Assembly (NCBI RefSeq): GCF_000340885.1
Contig: NC_020291.1
Location: 3,409,001 to 3,473,000, forward strand
Reading direction: 5' to 3'
Length of the DNA: 64,000 bases
Source: Clostridium saccharoperbutylacetonicum N1-4(HMT)
GTDB taxonomy: Bacteria > Bacillota > Clostridia > Clostridiales > Clostridiaceae
Every line of letters begins with the position of its first letter. The stretch's first letter is position 1. Both the position numbers and the translations under genes were made by a program. The notes under the pieces were generated by a model. That model was not told where the DNA came from and did not search any database. It worked only from the letters and a program-made list of their open reading frames with translations. This document shows, piece by piece, positions 8,947 to 17,384 of the stretch.

Positions 8947-9714
8947 ATGTCACTGATTAAAGTAAATGGAATAAACTTAAATGTTAAAATACAAGGGGAG
9001 GGAGAGCCTTTAATACTTATACATGGACTTGGTTGTGATAGTACAAAATGGGGCAACGAAATTCATAGGTTTTCTAAAAATTTTAGAACGATTTTATTAG
9101 ACTGTAGAGGACATGGAAAATCCGATAAGCCAGATAGTTATACATTAAATGATCATATTCAAGATATTTTATCTATAATGGATATTTTTGGATTTGAGAC
9201 AGTAAATCTTTATGGAGTTTCAATGGGAAGTTATATTGCACAAGGTGTAGCAATTTCACAACCTCATAGAATAAAAAAATTAATTTTAACCGTTCCTAAA
9301 TCAAATGGTTTAACATCATCAACTCAAAGATTGATTACGGAACATGCAACAGAATTAGAAGGGTTAAATGAGCAAGAAAAATTAATCTTTTTTTATAAAT
9401 ATATGGCTTATAATCCAGAAATATTTTTAAAATATCCGAATCTTCTTAAAAGTTCATTAACACATAAACAAACTATAGCAGCAAATAAAGCATTAGAAGG
9501 TTTTGATTATAGAAGTGAATTGTATAAGATAACAGCCAAAACTCTTGTTATAAGTGGTAAATATGATGGGCTAAATCCACCTTATGATGGAAAATTATGT
9601 GCTTCACTGATAACAAATGCAACCTTCATTGAAATGCAATATTCAGGGCATATACCTATGCTTGAGGAACCAGAAATATATAGAAACATAATTGACAAAT
9701 TCTTAAGTGAATAA
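8947..9714 (+). CDS. Alpha/beta-fold hydrolase
   Basis: 255-aa soluble hydrolase of the 3-oxoadipate enol-lactonase/esterase-like group. HGLGCD (about residues 26-31) supplies the oxyanion hole, and the nucleophile is S92 in GVSMGS. The acid is in SGKYDGLNPP, and the catalytic His is in SGHIPMLEEP near the C terminus. All parts of the triad are present and the length is normal. GGAGG precedes ATG 8947. The promoter carries a LexA-type operator, which is unusual for such an enzyme. It is a single-gene unit bounded by cassette repeats on both sides. Confidence 0.85.
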   Translation: MSLIKVNGINLNVKIQGEGEPLILIHGLGCDSTKWGNEIHRFSKNFRTILLDCRGHGKSDKPDSYTLNDHIQDILSIMDIFGFETVNLYGVSMGSYIAQGVAISQPHRIKKLILTVPKSNGLTSSTQRLITEHATELEGLNEQEKLIFFYKYMAYNPEIFLKYPNLLKSSLTHKQTIAANKALEGFDYRSELYKITAKTLVISGKYDGLNPPYDGKLCASLITNATFIEMQYSGHIPMLEEPEIYRNIIDKFLSE

Positions 9715-9802
9715 ATAAACAGATTATCGATAGACAAGAACCAAATATAATAGCTAGTTAATTCTAATTAATATAATCATTAGGAAACTAATAATTTAAG
9801 AA

Positions 9803-9843
9803 AACACCGTAGTATTCAATATGAATTTGCGGTATTTTTTTAT
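9803..9843 (+). terminator. Cassette terminator after the 8947 gene
   Basis: ACACCGTAGTATTCA and TGAATTTGCGGTAT pair imperfectly, with seven T following. It belongs to the recurrent terminator family. Confidence 0.85.
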
Positions 9844-9957
9844 TTGAAATACTGCGTAATACTAATATGCTATGTGGTTTGTAAAATTGACGTAGCAAAA
9901 TATAAAAAATGTTCTTTGAAAATTGAATAATGTGATAGTGGAAAGTTATGTTATAAT
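9844..9957 (+). repeat. Cassette intergenic repeat copy B with extended -10 promoter
   Basis: It holds TACTGCGTAATACTA, AAATTGACGTAG, the boxA-like TGTTCTTTGAAAATTGAAT and TAATGTGATAG, ending in TGTTATAAT (9949-9957). It lies before a broken methyltransferase gene. Confidence 0.8.
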
Positions 9958-9989
9958 TTATATTATATAGAATTTGGAGGCGTTATATC

Positions 9990-10297
9990 ATGGATTATAA
10001 AATTAATTCGGAAATCATAAATACGGAAGGTGATGTATTTCTTATGCTAGATGAGTTTTTAGAAAAACGAGATAACGAATGGTGGAATAAATTCTATTCA
10101 AATAAGGAAAAAGAAGTTCCATTTTTTTAAAATATTCCTGACGAAAATATTTTGATAGATGAATATTAAAAGAAGGAAAAGCTCTTGATATTGGCTGCGG
10201 AAAAGGAACTTGAAGTTTGTGGTGTAGACTTTTCAGAAACATCAATAGAAATGGCTAAAAAAATAGCTACAGAACAGGGGATAAAAAGAAAATTATG
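9990..10297 (+). pseudogene. SAM-dependent methyltransferase remnant
   Basis: TTGGAGG precedes ATG 9990. The first 47 codons are sound (DEWWNKFYS-like segment NEWWNKFYSNKEKEVPFF). Frameshifts and a stop follow, then GKALDIGCGKGT (motif I of class I methyltransferases) and GVDFSETSIEMAKK (motif II) appear in other frames. The sequence is then cut by the start of the duplicated 430-bp segment, so the C-terminal two thirds are missing. The intact relative would be a small tellurite-resistance/UbiE-type methyltransferase. Confidence 0.75.
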
Positions 10298-10310
10298 ATT
10301 TCATTGAGAA

Positions 10311-10378
10311 TTGTACAACTCCAGATGGTTATAAATTTTATGAAACTGGTGCGTGGGTTAAATATAATAATAAATAGT
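10311..10378 (+). pseudogene. Tail of a choline/cell-wall-binding repeat protein
   Basis: The frame reads NCTTPDGYKFYETGAWVKYNNK and a stop. This is the typical last repeat of clostridial cell-wall-binding (ChW/CW_binding_1-like) proteins. Nothing upstream belongs to such a protein, so it is a fused fragment. Confidence 0.6.
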
Positions 10379-10499
10379 AAGAAAGTATTTAAGGTCACGG
10401 GAGAAATCCTGTGTCCTTTATTTTTTTGCCTAATTTTAGGCACAATAATTTAAAAATAGCATATATGTAGTAGGTATAGGCCTAAAAGGAGTGAGATAA

Positions 10500-10670
10500 T
10501 TGGGAAATATAATTAAGGTTAATTTGTACGTAAAAATGAAAAGAAAAAATGATAATAAATTAAGTTTGAAAACTATAGAAGAAATCATTTTGAAATATAA
10601 GAATTGGCTAAAGGAAAACAATAGAGAGGATAAAATAGAAACTTATGAGGAATTTCTACAAGCTCAATAA
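10500..10670 (+). CDS. Small hypothetical protein, 56 aa (copy 1)
   Basis: TTG 10500 is preceded by AAAAGGAGTGAG. The product begins MGNIIKVNLYVKMKRKN and ends KIETYEEFLQAQ. It is highly charged and predicted helical in its second half (SLKTIEEIILKYKNWLKEN). The second copy at 19518 encodes an identical protein: the only coding changes are TAC/TAT and the stop codon TAA/TAG. That suggests recent duplication or selection. No family is recognised. It may be a phage- or plasmid-type accessory peptide. Confidence 0.6.
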   Translation: MGNIIKVNLYVKMKRKNDNKLSLKTIEEIILKYKNWLKENNREDKIETYEEFLQAQ

Positions 10671-10683
10671 TATTTTTTAAGTG

Positions 10684-10719
10684 GCAGTAGCTAGGAGTGA
10701 TCCACTACTGCTTATTTTT
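10684..10719 (+). terminator. Terminator after small ORF copy 1
   Basis: GCAGTAG (10684-10690) pairs with CTACTGC (10705-10711), followed by TTATTTTT. Confidence 0.65.
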
Positions 10720-10769
10720 CTGTGTAAAATTTTAAATATCATACTTATAGAACATATCATAATCAATGT

Positions 10770-10979
10770 ATGATGTTAAATAACTGTGCAGTAATGGTAA
10801 TTTATAAAAAAATTCCTATATATTGTAGATTTGACTTAACAACAGAAAGTGAAAATATAATACTAATATTAGTGTTATTTGGAGGTATAGGAATTCCACG
10901 AATTGCTCTTAGATATTTGGAAATAAATATTAAAACAATAAATTATGTTGAAATAATGAAAAATCACAAATATATCTAG
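10770..10979 (+). pseudogene. Possible N-terminal fragment of a phage-type cytosine-5 methyltransferase
   Basis: In this 69-codon frame the part ILVLFGGIGIPRIALRYLEI followed by TINYVEI resembles the first motif (FxGxG) and the following helix of C5-cytosine methyltransferases. The first 25 codons and the missing remainder do not fit, and there is no ribosome site. I read it as a fragment; it may also be chance. Confidence 0.35.
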
Positions 10980-11099
10980 CGTGCAAAAAAATGTAAAATT
11001 GTATAAAAATATAATTTATTATAAAGAATACCAAAAAATAAACGATAAAATAATTGAGTGTGTGGTTATATTAACCAAAATTTGAAAGGAATGTTTTAA

Positions 11100-11972
11100 A
11101 TGAAGAAAATTTATATAACCATATTAAGTACTTTTTTTATTTTTTTATTTGCGAACACGGCTTATGCCGCTACTGAAATAAATGAAATAGAACCTAATGG
11201 ATCAACTACTCAAGCTCAGGTGATAGTAACAAATAATGAAAAGCCAGCTGAGCTTATCAAAGCCAATGCTACTGGAACAAATTATGTTCATGGAAATATT
11301 TCAGATAGGACTGATGAAGACTTTTATAAAGTTTTTTTATCTGCTGATAACAAAAATATATTAAGTATTGCTGATTCAGCAATTAGTGGTACTGGAATTT
11401 TTGAGGTTTATGATGAAGATTTAACTCTCATTACAAGCATTAATTATAAAAAAAATTCATTATATAGTGTTACTCCATACTATGTGAATATACCAAAATC
11501 AGGTTATTACTATGTGAAAGTACATTCTACATTACTTACTGGAGATTACTATTTTTATATAGGTGGGCCTCATTATCAATTTAATAATTATGAATACACT
11601 GCATCAAGTGCACTAACATTAACACCATCAGAAAAATCAGTACAAGCAATATATGATTTTAGCAATATATCTTCTATTCCTGATAATGCAATCATTTGGT
11701 CTGTTGATTTAAATGGAACAAAAACTAATTATGCAAGCAATCAATATAGAAGTATAAAGATTTATGGTGATTCTTATTGGATTACTACAGGTCCATATGT
11801 ATTTTCAACAAGTGTATCACCTACAAGCAATGAGCGTGCAAAGAGTAAGTGGGTATATAAACTTGATGGTAGCGTATCAAAATCAGCAAAATACTTTAGC
11901 CTTATACCAAAAATTAAACTTTGGTATATGTATCCTGTAATACCAGAATTGCTTGGTCAATCTTATAGATAA
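11100..11972 (+). CDS. Secreted protein with PPC-type domain
   Basis: 290 aa. A signal peptide (about residues 1-23, ending TAYAA) is followed by EINEIEPNGSTTQAQVI and TDEDFYKVFL. This is the hallmark of bacterial pre-peptidase C-terminal (PPC) beta-sandwich domains, here in residues 24-155. The remaining 135 residues are a beta-rich domain without a recognised family. No peptidase domain is present, so it is likely a secreted or surface-associated accessory protein. GAAAGGAATG precedes ATG 11100. It stands just upstream of decayed surface-protein and prophage pieces. Confidence 0.7.
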   Translation: MKKIYITILSTFFIFLFANTAYAATEINEIEPNGSTTQAQVIVTNNEKPAELIKANATGTNYVHGNISDRTDEDFYKVFLSADNKNILSIADSAISGTGIFEVYDEDLTLITSINYKKNSLYSVTPYYVNIPKSGYYYVKVHSTLLTGDYYFYIGGPHYQFNNYEYTASSALTLTPSEKSVQAIYDFSNISSIPDNAIIWSVDLNGTKTNYASNQYRSIKIYGDSYWITTGPYVFSTSVSPTSNERAKSKWVYKLDGSVSKSAKYFSLIPKIKLWYMYPVIPELLGQSYR

Positions 11973-12155
11973 ACAAATAATAAATTTTAATTATTTTATA
12001 TAAAATGTTTAAGTAATGTCAATTTTTATGTTAATAAATAAGTAAAATTTAAAAATTATATATAACTACACACTTAGAATTTTTCTATTAAGGAATTAAT
12101 GGAAACTGTTTTGGAATATTGAATTTGATGTATTTGATTGTGCAATTTTCATAAG

Positions 12156-12212
12156 ATATGCAGTCATTAATTTGGCTGCATTTTTTAGTGCAAAAAAGAG
12201 ATATTGTTAATT
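12156..12212 (+). repeat. Hairpin repeat, copy 3 (truncated)
   Basis: ATGCAG..CTGCATTTTTT is identical to the other copies. The second hairpin breaks off after GAGATA, and the sequence joins a DUF11 fragment. This marks a recombination junction. Confidence 0.75.
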
Positions 12213-12464
12213 GTAAAAGATCTTTGGATAGGAGATAATTTCACATATACTCTTGTTATAACCAATACTGGAACAAAGACAGCTAAATCAGTAGTTGTTA
12301 ATGATGCAGCACCGAATCATATAGATTTTAATGTGAGTGGAGTAACAACTACTCAAGGGACAGTTGATTCAAGTTCAACATCTAAAAATATTATAGTTAA
12401 TGCTGGAGATATACTACCTGGAGGAACAGTAACAATTAAAATACCTTCAACTATAATAGCATAA
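12204..12464 (+). pseudogene. DUF11 (surface-protein repeat) fragment
   Basis: The frame encodes IGDNFTYTLVITNTGTKTAK, VVVNDAAPNHIDF and a closing LPGGTVTIKIPSTIIA. This is one DUF11 beta-sandwich repeat of the type found in tandem in large clostridial surface proteins. There is no signal peptide, start codon with ribosome site, or anchor. It begins exactly at a truncated hairpin repeat, so it is a leftover of a much longer gene. A terminator follows at 12504. Confidence 0.65.
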
Positions 12465-12503
12465 ATTGATTGTTTGAAAAGATAATTAAATATAAAGTTT
12501 ATA

Positions 12504-12537
12504 AAAGATACTTGCAGAAATGTAGGTATCTTTTTAT
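12504..12537 (+). terminator. Terminator AAAGATAC/GTATCTTT
   Basis: An 8-bp stem is followed by a T-rich tail. It lies between the DUF11 fragment and the lysis module. Confidence 0.7.
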
Positions 12538-12568
12538 TATAGAAATTTATTAGAAAAAGAGGTGCAAC

Positions 12569-12796
12569 ATGAATGACGAATTGGCAAAAGATAAATTAGT
12601 GAGGTGTGAAACTAGACTTAATAAACATGGTGATAGGCTAGATAAACTTGGAAGGGAGCTTAAAACAGAACTTAAGAACTTATGTGAAGATCTTAAAAAT
12701 TTAACTAGTATGATGAAGTGATTTATAACTGCTATTGGGGGAACTTTAGTAAGCTTCTTTTTTTATGCAGTTCAAGCCGGAATATTTAATAAATAA
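12569..12796 (+). pseudogene. Phage XhlA-like haemolysin/holin accessory with in-frame TGA
   Basis: ATG 12569 follows AAAGAGGTG. The first 50 codons give a coiled-coil segment (CETRLNKHGDRLDKLG, KTELKNLCEDLKNL) typical of XhlA. An in-frame TGA at 12719-12721 stands where relatives have Trp (MKWF). The same frame then continues with FITAIGGTLVSFFFYAVQ, the membrane segment, to a normal stop at 12794. A single TGG-to-TGA change explains it. Without read-through the product lacks its membrane helix. Confidence 0.8.
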
Positions 12797-12815
12797 AAAA
12801 GGGAGTGATGTAAAA

Positions 12816-13250
12816 ATGATAAAAGCATTAATAACAATTTTAGTGAAATTAGTAGAGTCTAAGCTAGAAAAAGCAGGAGTAGAAACATTAATTTTAAAGA
12901 ATGAAAATTATATTACTGCGGCTAAACAAATATGGTAGATGGTAGCTGAAAACTTTAGAATTTCACAATCTATTGAAGAAAAATTAACATCTAAGATAGA
13001 TACATTTAATAAAGCATTATTAAAAGAATTTCCTAAGTTGAAACAGGATGATGTTGATAAATTAAGACACTCTGTTGCTGGAAGTGTTAATGCTGGCAAA
13101 CAAGCTGTATTAGATAATTTAACAATTTTAAAACAACTACAAGAAAAAAATGATAAATTAATTGCAGAAAATACAGATCTAAAAAATAAATTAGCTAATA
13201 TAAACGCTCAATCTACTGTAGTAAATACAGTTCAAGAAACTGTAGCATAA
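12816..13250 (+). pseudogene. Phage holin, LLH family, with in-frame TAG
   Basis: GGGAGTGATG precedes ATG 12816. Forty codons (membrane-proximal and helical) are followed by TAG at 12936-12938, and the same frame continues for 103 codons. The sequence ITAAKQIW-stop-MVAENFRIS fits the LLH-holin pattern A-x-K-I-W-N/Q-x-V-x-E-x-F-R-I, so CAG-to-TAG is the likely change. The rest (KLRHSVAGSVNAGKQAVLDN) is well preserved. Separate initiation at ATG 12939 could give a soluble 103-aa fragment. Confidence 0.78.
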
Positions 13251-13320
13251 GCTTAGTATTCGGAGCGGTCTTTATGGCTGCTCTAATTTTTCATCTAAAA
13301 TAAGAAAGGATGAGTAAACA

Positions 13321-14100
13321 ATGAAAGGTTTAGATGTAAGTAACCTTAATGGAAATATAAATTTTAACCAGGTAAAAGTAGATTGTGTCGAAGTTGTCTA
13401 TATAAAAGCTACAGAAGGGACAACATATACAGATAGTTATCTAGAGACAAATTATTCAAATGCTCATTACGCAGGACTAAAGACTGGCTTTTATCACTTT
13501 TTAGCGGTGACTAATTCTCCTGAGACTCAGGCAACTAGTTTTTATAACGCTACTAAGAATAAAACAAATGATCTTATTCCAATGTTAGACATAGAAATAA
13601 AATTTGACGGATTAATGGACTATGTTATTAGATTTATAAATAAGTTTAAAGAGCTATCAAATTTTCCTATAGGAGTTTATACTTATACTGGATTTATGGA
13701 TAATATATATAATAGAATTGCAAATTATCCATTATGGGAAGCTAATTATAATGATGATCCATGGAACTTACCAAGTAATTCTATATGGAGTGCTAGAGCT
13801 GGACACCAGTATACAGAAAGTGGTCAAGTAAGTGGCATTAATACCAAATGTGATATTAATGATGGTATATTAATCAAAACAACTGGTTATGTAAGAACAG
13901 ATTACCTTCCTAATGGTTATCGTGGAGATGGTAGTTTTGAAGGGGTAGATTTAGAATATGTATTGAGTTATTTCAAGGGTTTTAGATGCTATGTTAGATC
14001 AGATTCTAAAGGAATATGGCTTGAAACTCAAATCTTACCTATAGAAAAATGTTAAGAGCTTCAGAGAACTTTAGGAAATTAGTTTTATGATATAAAGTAG
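13321..14100 (+). pseudogene. GH25 lysozyme (phage endolysin), C-terminally interrupted
   Basis: GH25 muramidase of 244 aa up to the first stop. The catalytic acids are present: D5 in GLDVSN, and D90 and E92 in PMLDIE. The core runs to about residue 195. The C-terminal segment FKGFRCYVRSDSKGIWLETQ is a cell-wall-binding-type tail. TAA at 14053-14055 and TAG at 14080-14082 interrupt the tail frame, which otherwise continues ELQRTLGN, then FYDIK and stop. CAA-to-TAA and TGG-to-TAG would explain both. The catalytic domain itself may still be made; RBS AAGGATG. Confidence 0.7.
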
Positions 14101-14110
14101 TTTTTTAAGG

Positions 14111-14377
14111 GTGTGGGAGTATATTATTCTGAAATTACCTGATAAAGAAAAGGCAGTTTTGTACTTACAAATACCTTCTCCAACTTGTTCAGTACAAGGA
14201 TATAGAGTTGAAAATATAAATTTAGGTGATAATATTTTAACAGTCAACTTAAAACAATCATCAAGTGCACAAGTAGATGGCATAGAAGGATTTGATGGTA
14301 CATGGGAATGGGTTATGTTAATTGAAGTAGATAAAACTAATTTAAAAGACAATATGAAGATTGTTGTAAATAAATAA
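14111..14377 (+). pseudogene. Tail of an unidentified beta-rich protein
   Basis: An 88-codon frame without a ribosome site contains PDKEKAVLYLQIPSPTCSVQ, NILTVNLKQSSSAQVDG and WEWVMLIEVDKTNLKDN. It looks like the C-terminal strands of a secreted or surface protein. GTG 14111 is only a formal start. I do not recognise the family. It follows the broken endolysin by 10 bases. Confidence 0.4.
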
Positions 14378-14575
14378 GTTCACCATATTCTTAGGATGTG
14401 TAGAAATAAAGATTTTGTATTTACTACATTATTGTAATTTTTGGCGAATAAAAAAATTGAGGATATCTTATGCATCATTATTAGGATGCTCGATAAGACT
14501 ATTACATAATATCATTGATATTATCATATGAAATCACATCAATATAGTGAGTTAAAAAATATACTTTTAAAATAA

Positions 14576-14605
14576 AAAACGTAGGTGAATTAACCTGCGT
14601 TTTTC
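14576..14605. terminator. Terminator AAAACGTAGGT/ACCTGCGTTTT
   Basis: An 11-bp stem with one wobble pair and flanks rich in A and T can serve both strands. It lies between the fragments at 14.4 kb and the convergent EFR1 gene. Confidence 0.75.
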
Positions 14606-14632
14606 TTAATTCGTAGTATTCATAATTGTATG

Positions 14633-14715
14633 TTAATGGCTATCATTTTTAACTGTATCTTCAGAACCCTGAGTTTATCCTATATCAATAAGTTGTTTTG
14701 CATCTGCACCAGCTT
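14633..14715 (-). pseudogene. Short C-terminal fragment, minus strand
   Basis: It reads KAGADAKQLIDIG-stop-TQGSEDTVKNDSH-stop, which looks like a protein tail with a CAA-to-TAA change. No start is visible. The family is unknown. Confidence 0.25.
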
Positions 14716-14740
14716 TGATTTACTGTCAGTAATCTCATTT

Positions 14741-15505
14741 CTATTTTCGGTTAATCATCTCCGCAAGCGTTATTTCTGGATGATGATAACGGCCACGATT
14801 TTGTGTTTTATTCTTAAGGTTTATGGATTGTTTAGGACACCACTGAATACAAGCCATACACTGCTCGCAGTTATGCAGAAATATCGGCTTGCCATCTTGC
14901 ATTTTTATATTTCCGACAGGACAAACCTTACTGCAGGTTGAGCAGCCGTTACAAGCTTCACTAACATTGAACCCTTTGTCTCTTTTTGCCATCCACTTTA
15001 TAAAAGGCCCATGAAGTAGTGCTATTGGATTGTTCTTGCAAGGTGGCTTTACAACGAGACTTTGAATGTCTTTAATAACCTGCTTTGTGGCCTGGCTTTG
15101 TGCCTTTGCTTTATTATCGGCATCGCTCCCCATGGCGTACAAACCAACATAATTAGAAAAGCACTTAATGCTTTCACCGTAGCTCAGTTTGCCACCCTTG
15201 CCACCAATAATTTTGCTGATATTCGTCAAACCGCCAGCACTCCCGCTTCCGCTTGTACAAACAGCAAAAATGAAGCTGTTTTTATTTGCTAAAAGGTCAA
15301 GTGCTTTTACAAACCTCTCAACTGCGCCCGGCATACCGCCAGCGTAAATAGGATACACAAAGCCAATTCGCTCGTATGTACCGCTTAACTTGTGCGATTT
15401 CCCCATTGAAATTAGCTCACAGTCTTGAATAGCACTTGCGATATCTTTTGCCACTTTTAGACTGTTACCTGTACCGGAAAAATAGAATATAATATTCTTT
15501 GCCAT
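14741..15505 (-). CDS. EFR1-family ferrodoxin (flavodoxin plus two 4Fe-4S clusters)
   Basis: 254-aa electron carrier. Residues 1-160 are a flavodoxin fold with the FMN loop FSGTGNSLKVAK and VYPIYAGGMPGAVERF. Residues about 183-235 hold two 4Fe-4S motifs, CNGCSTCSKVCPVG and CEQCMACIQWCPKQ. A strong AAGGAGGATG precedes the ATG. It is divergent from a TetR gene at 15668, with an imperfect palindrome between them that probably serves both. Codons are visibly richer in G+C than in the neighbours, so the pair may have arrived together by transfer. Confidence 0.88.
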   Translation of the reverse strand: MAKNIIFYFSGTGNSLKVAKDIASAIQDCELISMGKSHKLSGTYERIGFVYPIYAGGMPGAVERFVKALDLLANKNSFIFAVCTSGSGSAGGLTNISKIIGGKGGKLSYGESIKCFSNYVGLYAMGSDADNKAKAQSQATKQVIKDIQSLVVKPPCKNNPIALLHGPFIKWMAKRDKGFNVSEACNGCSTCSKVCPVGNIKMQDGKPIFLHNCEQCMACIQWCPKQSINLKNKTQNRGRYHHPEITLAEMINRK

Positions 15506-15571
15506 TTTACATCCTCCTTAAATAAACAACTTAAATTCATTATATCACCATAGCGTACAAAATTCAATATA

Positions 15572-15592
15572 TGTAACATGTAGCATGTAACA
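15572..15592. promoter_or_regulatory. Imperfect palindrome, probable TetR operator
   Basis: TGTAACATG and CATGTAACA flank a TAG centre between the divergent EFR1-type gene and the TetR gene. Position and symmetry fit an autoregulatory TetR operator; this is inferred. Confidence 0.5.
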
Positions 15593-15667
15593 AATATAGT
15601 TCGTTTATTAGAAATATGATATAATCATTATATTAAAACAATTTTTTTATATGGATGGTGAGCTATC

Positions 15668-16264
15668 ATGGCAAAGTTGCCTTTAACTAAAGAAATGATT
15701 TTAAATTCAGCAGAAGAAGTTCTTCTGCGATTTGGCCCTGCAAAAGCTAATGTACAGGATATAGCGCGTGCACTCAATGTCAGTCACCCTGTCATCTATC
15801 GACATTATGATAGCAAAGCTAAGCTATGGGACGCTGTTGTAGAGCGTTGGTTAGATCGAGCATCAGCGCCACTAAACGATATTCTTAATGAGCCCATTTC
15901 TTCAGATATTAAGCTTTATCGTTGGCTTGAGGCTTTATTTAAAGGCAAACGCCAAAGTGCAATTAATGAGCCTGAGTTATATGCGATTTATACTACTCTT
16001 GCGGCACAATCCAGCGAAGTATTACATCAACATATTACCCATCTTATTGAAGATACTACTAAGATTATTAAACAAGGTGTTGACGAAGGAGTCTTTGTAA
16101 AAGATACCCCTGAACAGACAGCTTTGGCTATATTAGACGCATTCACTCGATTTTATCACCCTGCACATGTTAATGAATGGCAGAATCCTAATATTGATAA
16201 AGAGTTCAATGCGCTTTGGGATATATTATTAAAAGGTATAACTTATCACTCGTATTTGACTTAA
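15668..16264 (+). CDS. TetR-family transcriptional regulator
   Basis: 198 aa. The N-terminal HTH is complete: ILNSAEEVLLRFGPAKANV, then DIARALNVSHPVIYRHYDSK. A helical ligand-binding domain follows and ends in a C-terminal region with FTRFYHPAHVNEW, as in several putative multidrug/TetR regulators. It is divergent from the EFR1-type ferrodoxin gene, the likely regulated partner. The ATG has the modest ribosome site GGTGAG 7-8 bases upstream. Codon use (GCG, CGC, CTG-type choices) is richer in G+C than around it, consistent with acquisition. Confidence 0.88.
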   Translation: MAKLPLTKEMILNSAEEVLLRFGPAKANVQDIARALNVSHPVIYRHYDSKAKLWDAVVERWLDRASAPLNDILNEPISSDIKLYRWLEALFKGKRQSAINEPELYAIYTTLAAQSSEVLHQHITHLIEDTTKIIKQGVDEGVFVKDTPEQTALAILDAFTRFYHPAHVNEWQNPNIDKEFNALWDILLKGITYHSYLT

Positions 16265-16383
16265 TATAGTATTAACCAAACTAATTTATTTTTATTAAGT
16301 AGAGAACAATGATACTGTAACGTTCCATACAACCTGCATTCCCGAAATAGTGTAATGATGAATGGCGAAAATTAAATATAAAA

Positions 16384-16415
16384 ATGAGACTAAGCTCCCA
16401 TACTCAGTCTCATTC
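16384..16415. terminator. Hairpin AATGAGACT/AGTCTCATT
   Basis: A 9-bp perfect stem lies 120 bases after the TetR stop. It has no T-tract, so it is a weak terminator or simply a palindrome. Confidence 0.45.
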
Positions 16416-16686
16416 GATGCTATGTATAACATCATCCCATAACCTTTATACCCATCTTAATTTTACTATCTTTTACAACATTTCACACACATCTTTTATT
16501 TACTTTTTTTTACTTATTAAATTAAATAGTGATTTATTCCGATTATTTCTACTAGTATTTAATGTCAGATATTAGTTTATTAATTTATTTATTAGAATAT
16601 AATGTAGAATTAATTTTTTGATATCATATACTATATATTTTATAATTAAATTAACCCTAAGTTGATTATAAAATAATCAATTCCCT

Positions 16687-16716
16687 TAAAGGCTCATCCC
16701 CTAATGAGTCTTTTTT
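16687..16716 (+). terminator. Terminator AAGGCTCAT/ATGAGTCTT
   Basis: The stem with one G-T pair is followed by six T. From 16265 to 17470 no intact gene is present: only hairpins, a duplicated block and a minus-strand fragment. Confidence 0.65.
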
Positions 16717-16743
16717 ATGTTTAGAAAATTAGAAAAACACTAT

Positions 16744-16975
16744 ATTATTATGTCAAAATTTTAACATAATAATAAAATTATAGAAAAGTATAGACTGTTT
16801 TGTCGTATTATGTTAAAATAGATTTATACAAAAGATAAATAAACCCTTTTATACCCAACAAATCTCTCTCATAATTCTTGAAAACATAAAGGTGCAGTCA
16901 TTAATTTGGCTGCATTTTTTAGTGCAAAAAAGAGATAGTGTTAATAGTAAAACTAAAGCTATCTCTTTTTTGATG
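16744..16975 (+). repeat. Dispersed duplication copy B, including hairpin repeat copy 4
   Basis: It matches 5788-5968. It opens with the palindrome TATTATGT..ACATAATA (16744-16769), and a third half site TATTATGTTAAAATA occurs near 16807. It ends with ATGCAG-type (GTGCAG..CTGCAT) and AAAAAAGAGATAG/CTATCTCTTTTTT (13-bp) hairpins, the latter a strong terminator. Confidence 0.7.
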
Positions 16976-17039
16976 GGTTGAGTCATGCCTTCATATAGAA
17001 TTATTGACATATTTATAGTAAATATTCATACGGTATTAC

Positions 17040-17186
17040 TTAATTAGTATAAGGTTTCATTTTGTTACAATCTATAGTTTCACCTGAGCTGGTCAAATAA
17101 TAAAAGCCAAATTTCCACCACTCACTTTAACATACTTAACATGTTTCATATCACAATTAATAGGATCATAAGAATAGCATTTATAA
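17040..17186 (-). pseudogene. Fragment of an unidentified gene, minus strand
   Basis: In two frames it reads KCYSYDPINCDMKHVKYVKV, then SGGNL, and after a one-base shift FYYLTSSGETIDCNKMKPYTN and stop. The sequence is protein-like but frameshifted and lacks a start. No family was recognised. Confidence 0.35.
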
Positions 17187-17384
17187 GGTTTATTTTAAAA
17201 AATTTTTAATACGCACTTGAAAAATAAGATTTTCAAGTAAATAAGTGTAGATAACATTAAAGGCTTAAATAAAAGGTCTTTTTTTGTTATCCATTTTAAG
17301 TAAGATAGTATAAATATTGATAATAAAACATCTAAAAATTTACTGAAATTCTTAGATATAAAGGAATTTGTATTACGATTATTG

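Larger units (their letters stand above)
10308..10737 (+). repeat. 430-bp segmental duplication, copy 1
   Basis: The sequence from GAATTGTACAACTCC to TGTGTAAAATTTT is about 95% identical to 19325-19748. It holds the tail of a cell-wall-binding repeat, a terminator-like hairpin, a 56-aa ORF with its ribosome site, and a final terminator. The upstream flanks differ completely, so each copy has a sharp left junction. Confidence 0.9.

Noticed and set aside
12569..14100. Stop-codon reassignment in the phage lysis genes
   Set aside because: TGA, TAG and TAA all appear inside frames of adjacent genes, and the same codons end the neighbouring intact genes. A genetic-code change would have to affect all three, so decay is more likely.
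16384..16575. 63-codon ORF rich in Phe, Ser and His
   Set aside because: It has no ribosome site, overlaps a hairpin and has the composition of translated AT-rich spacer.
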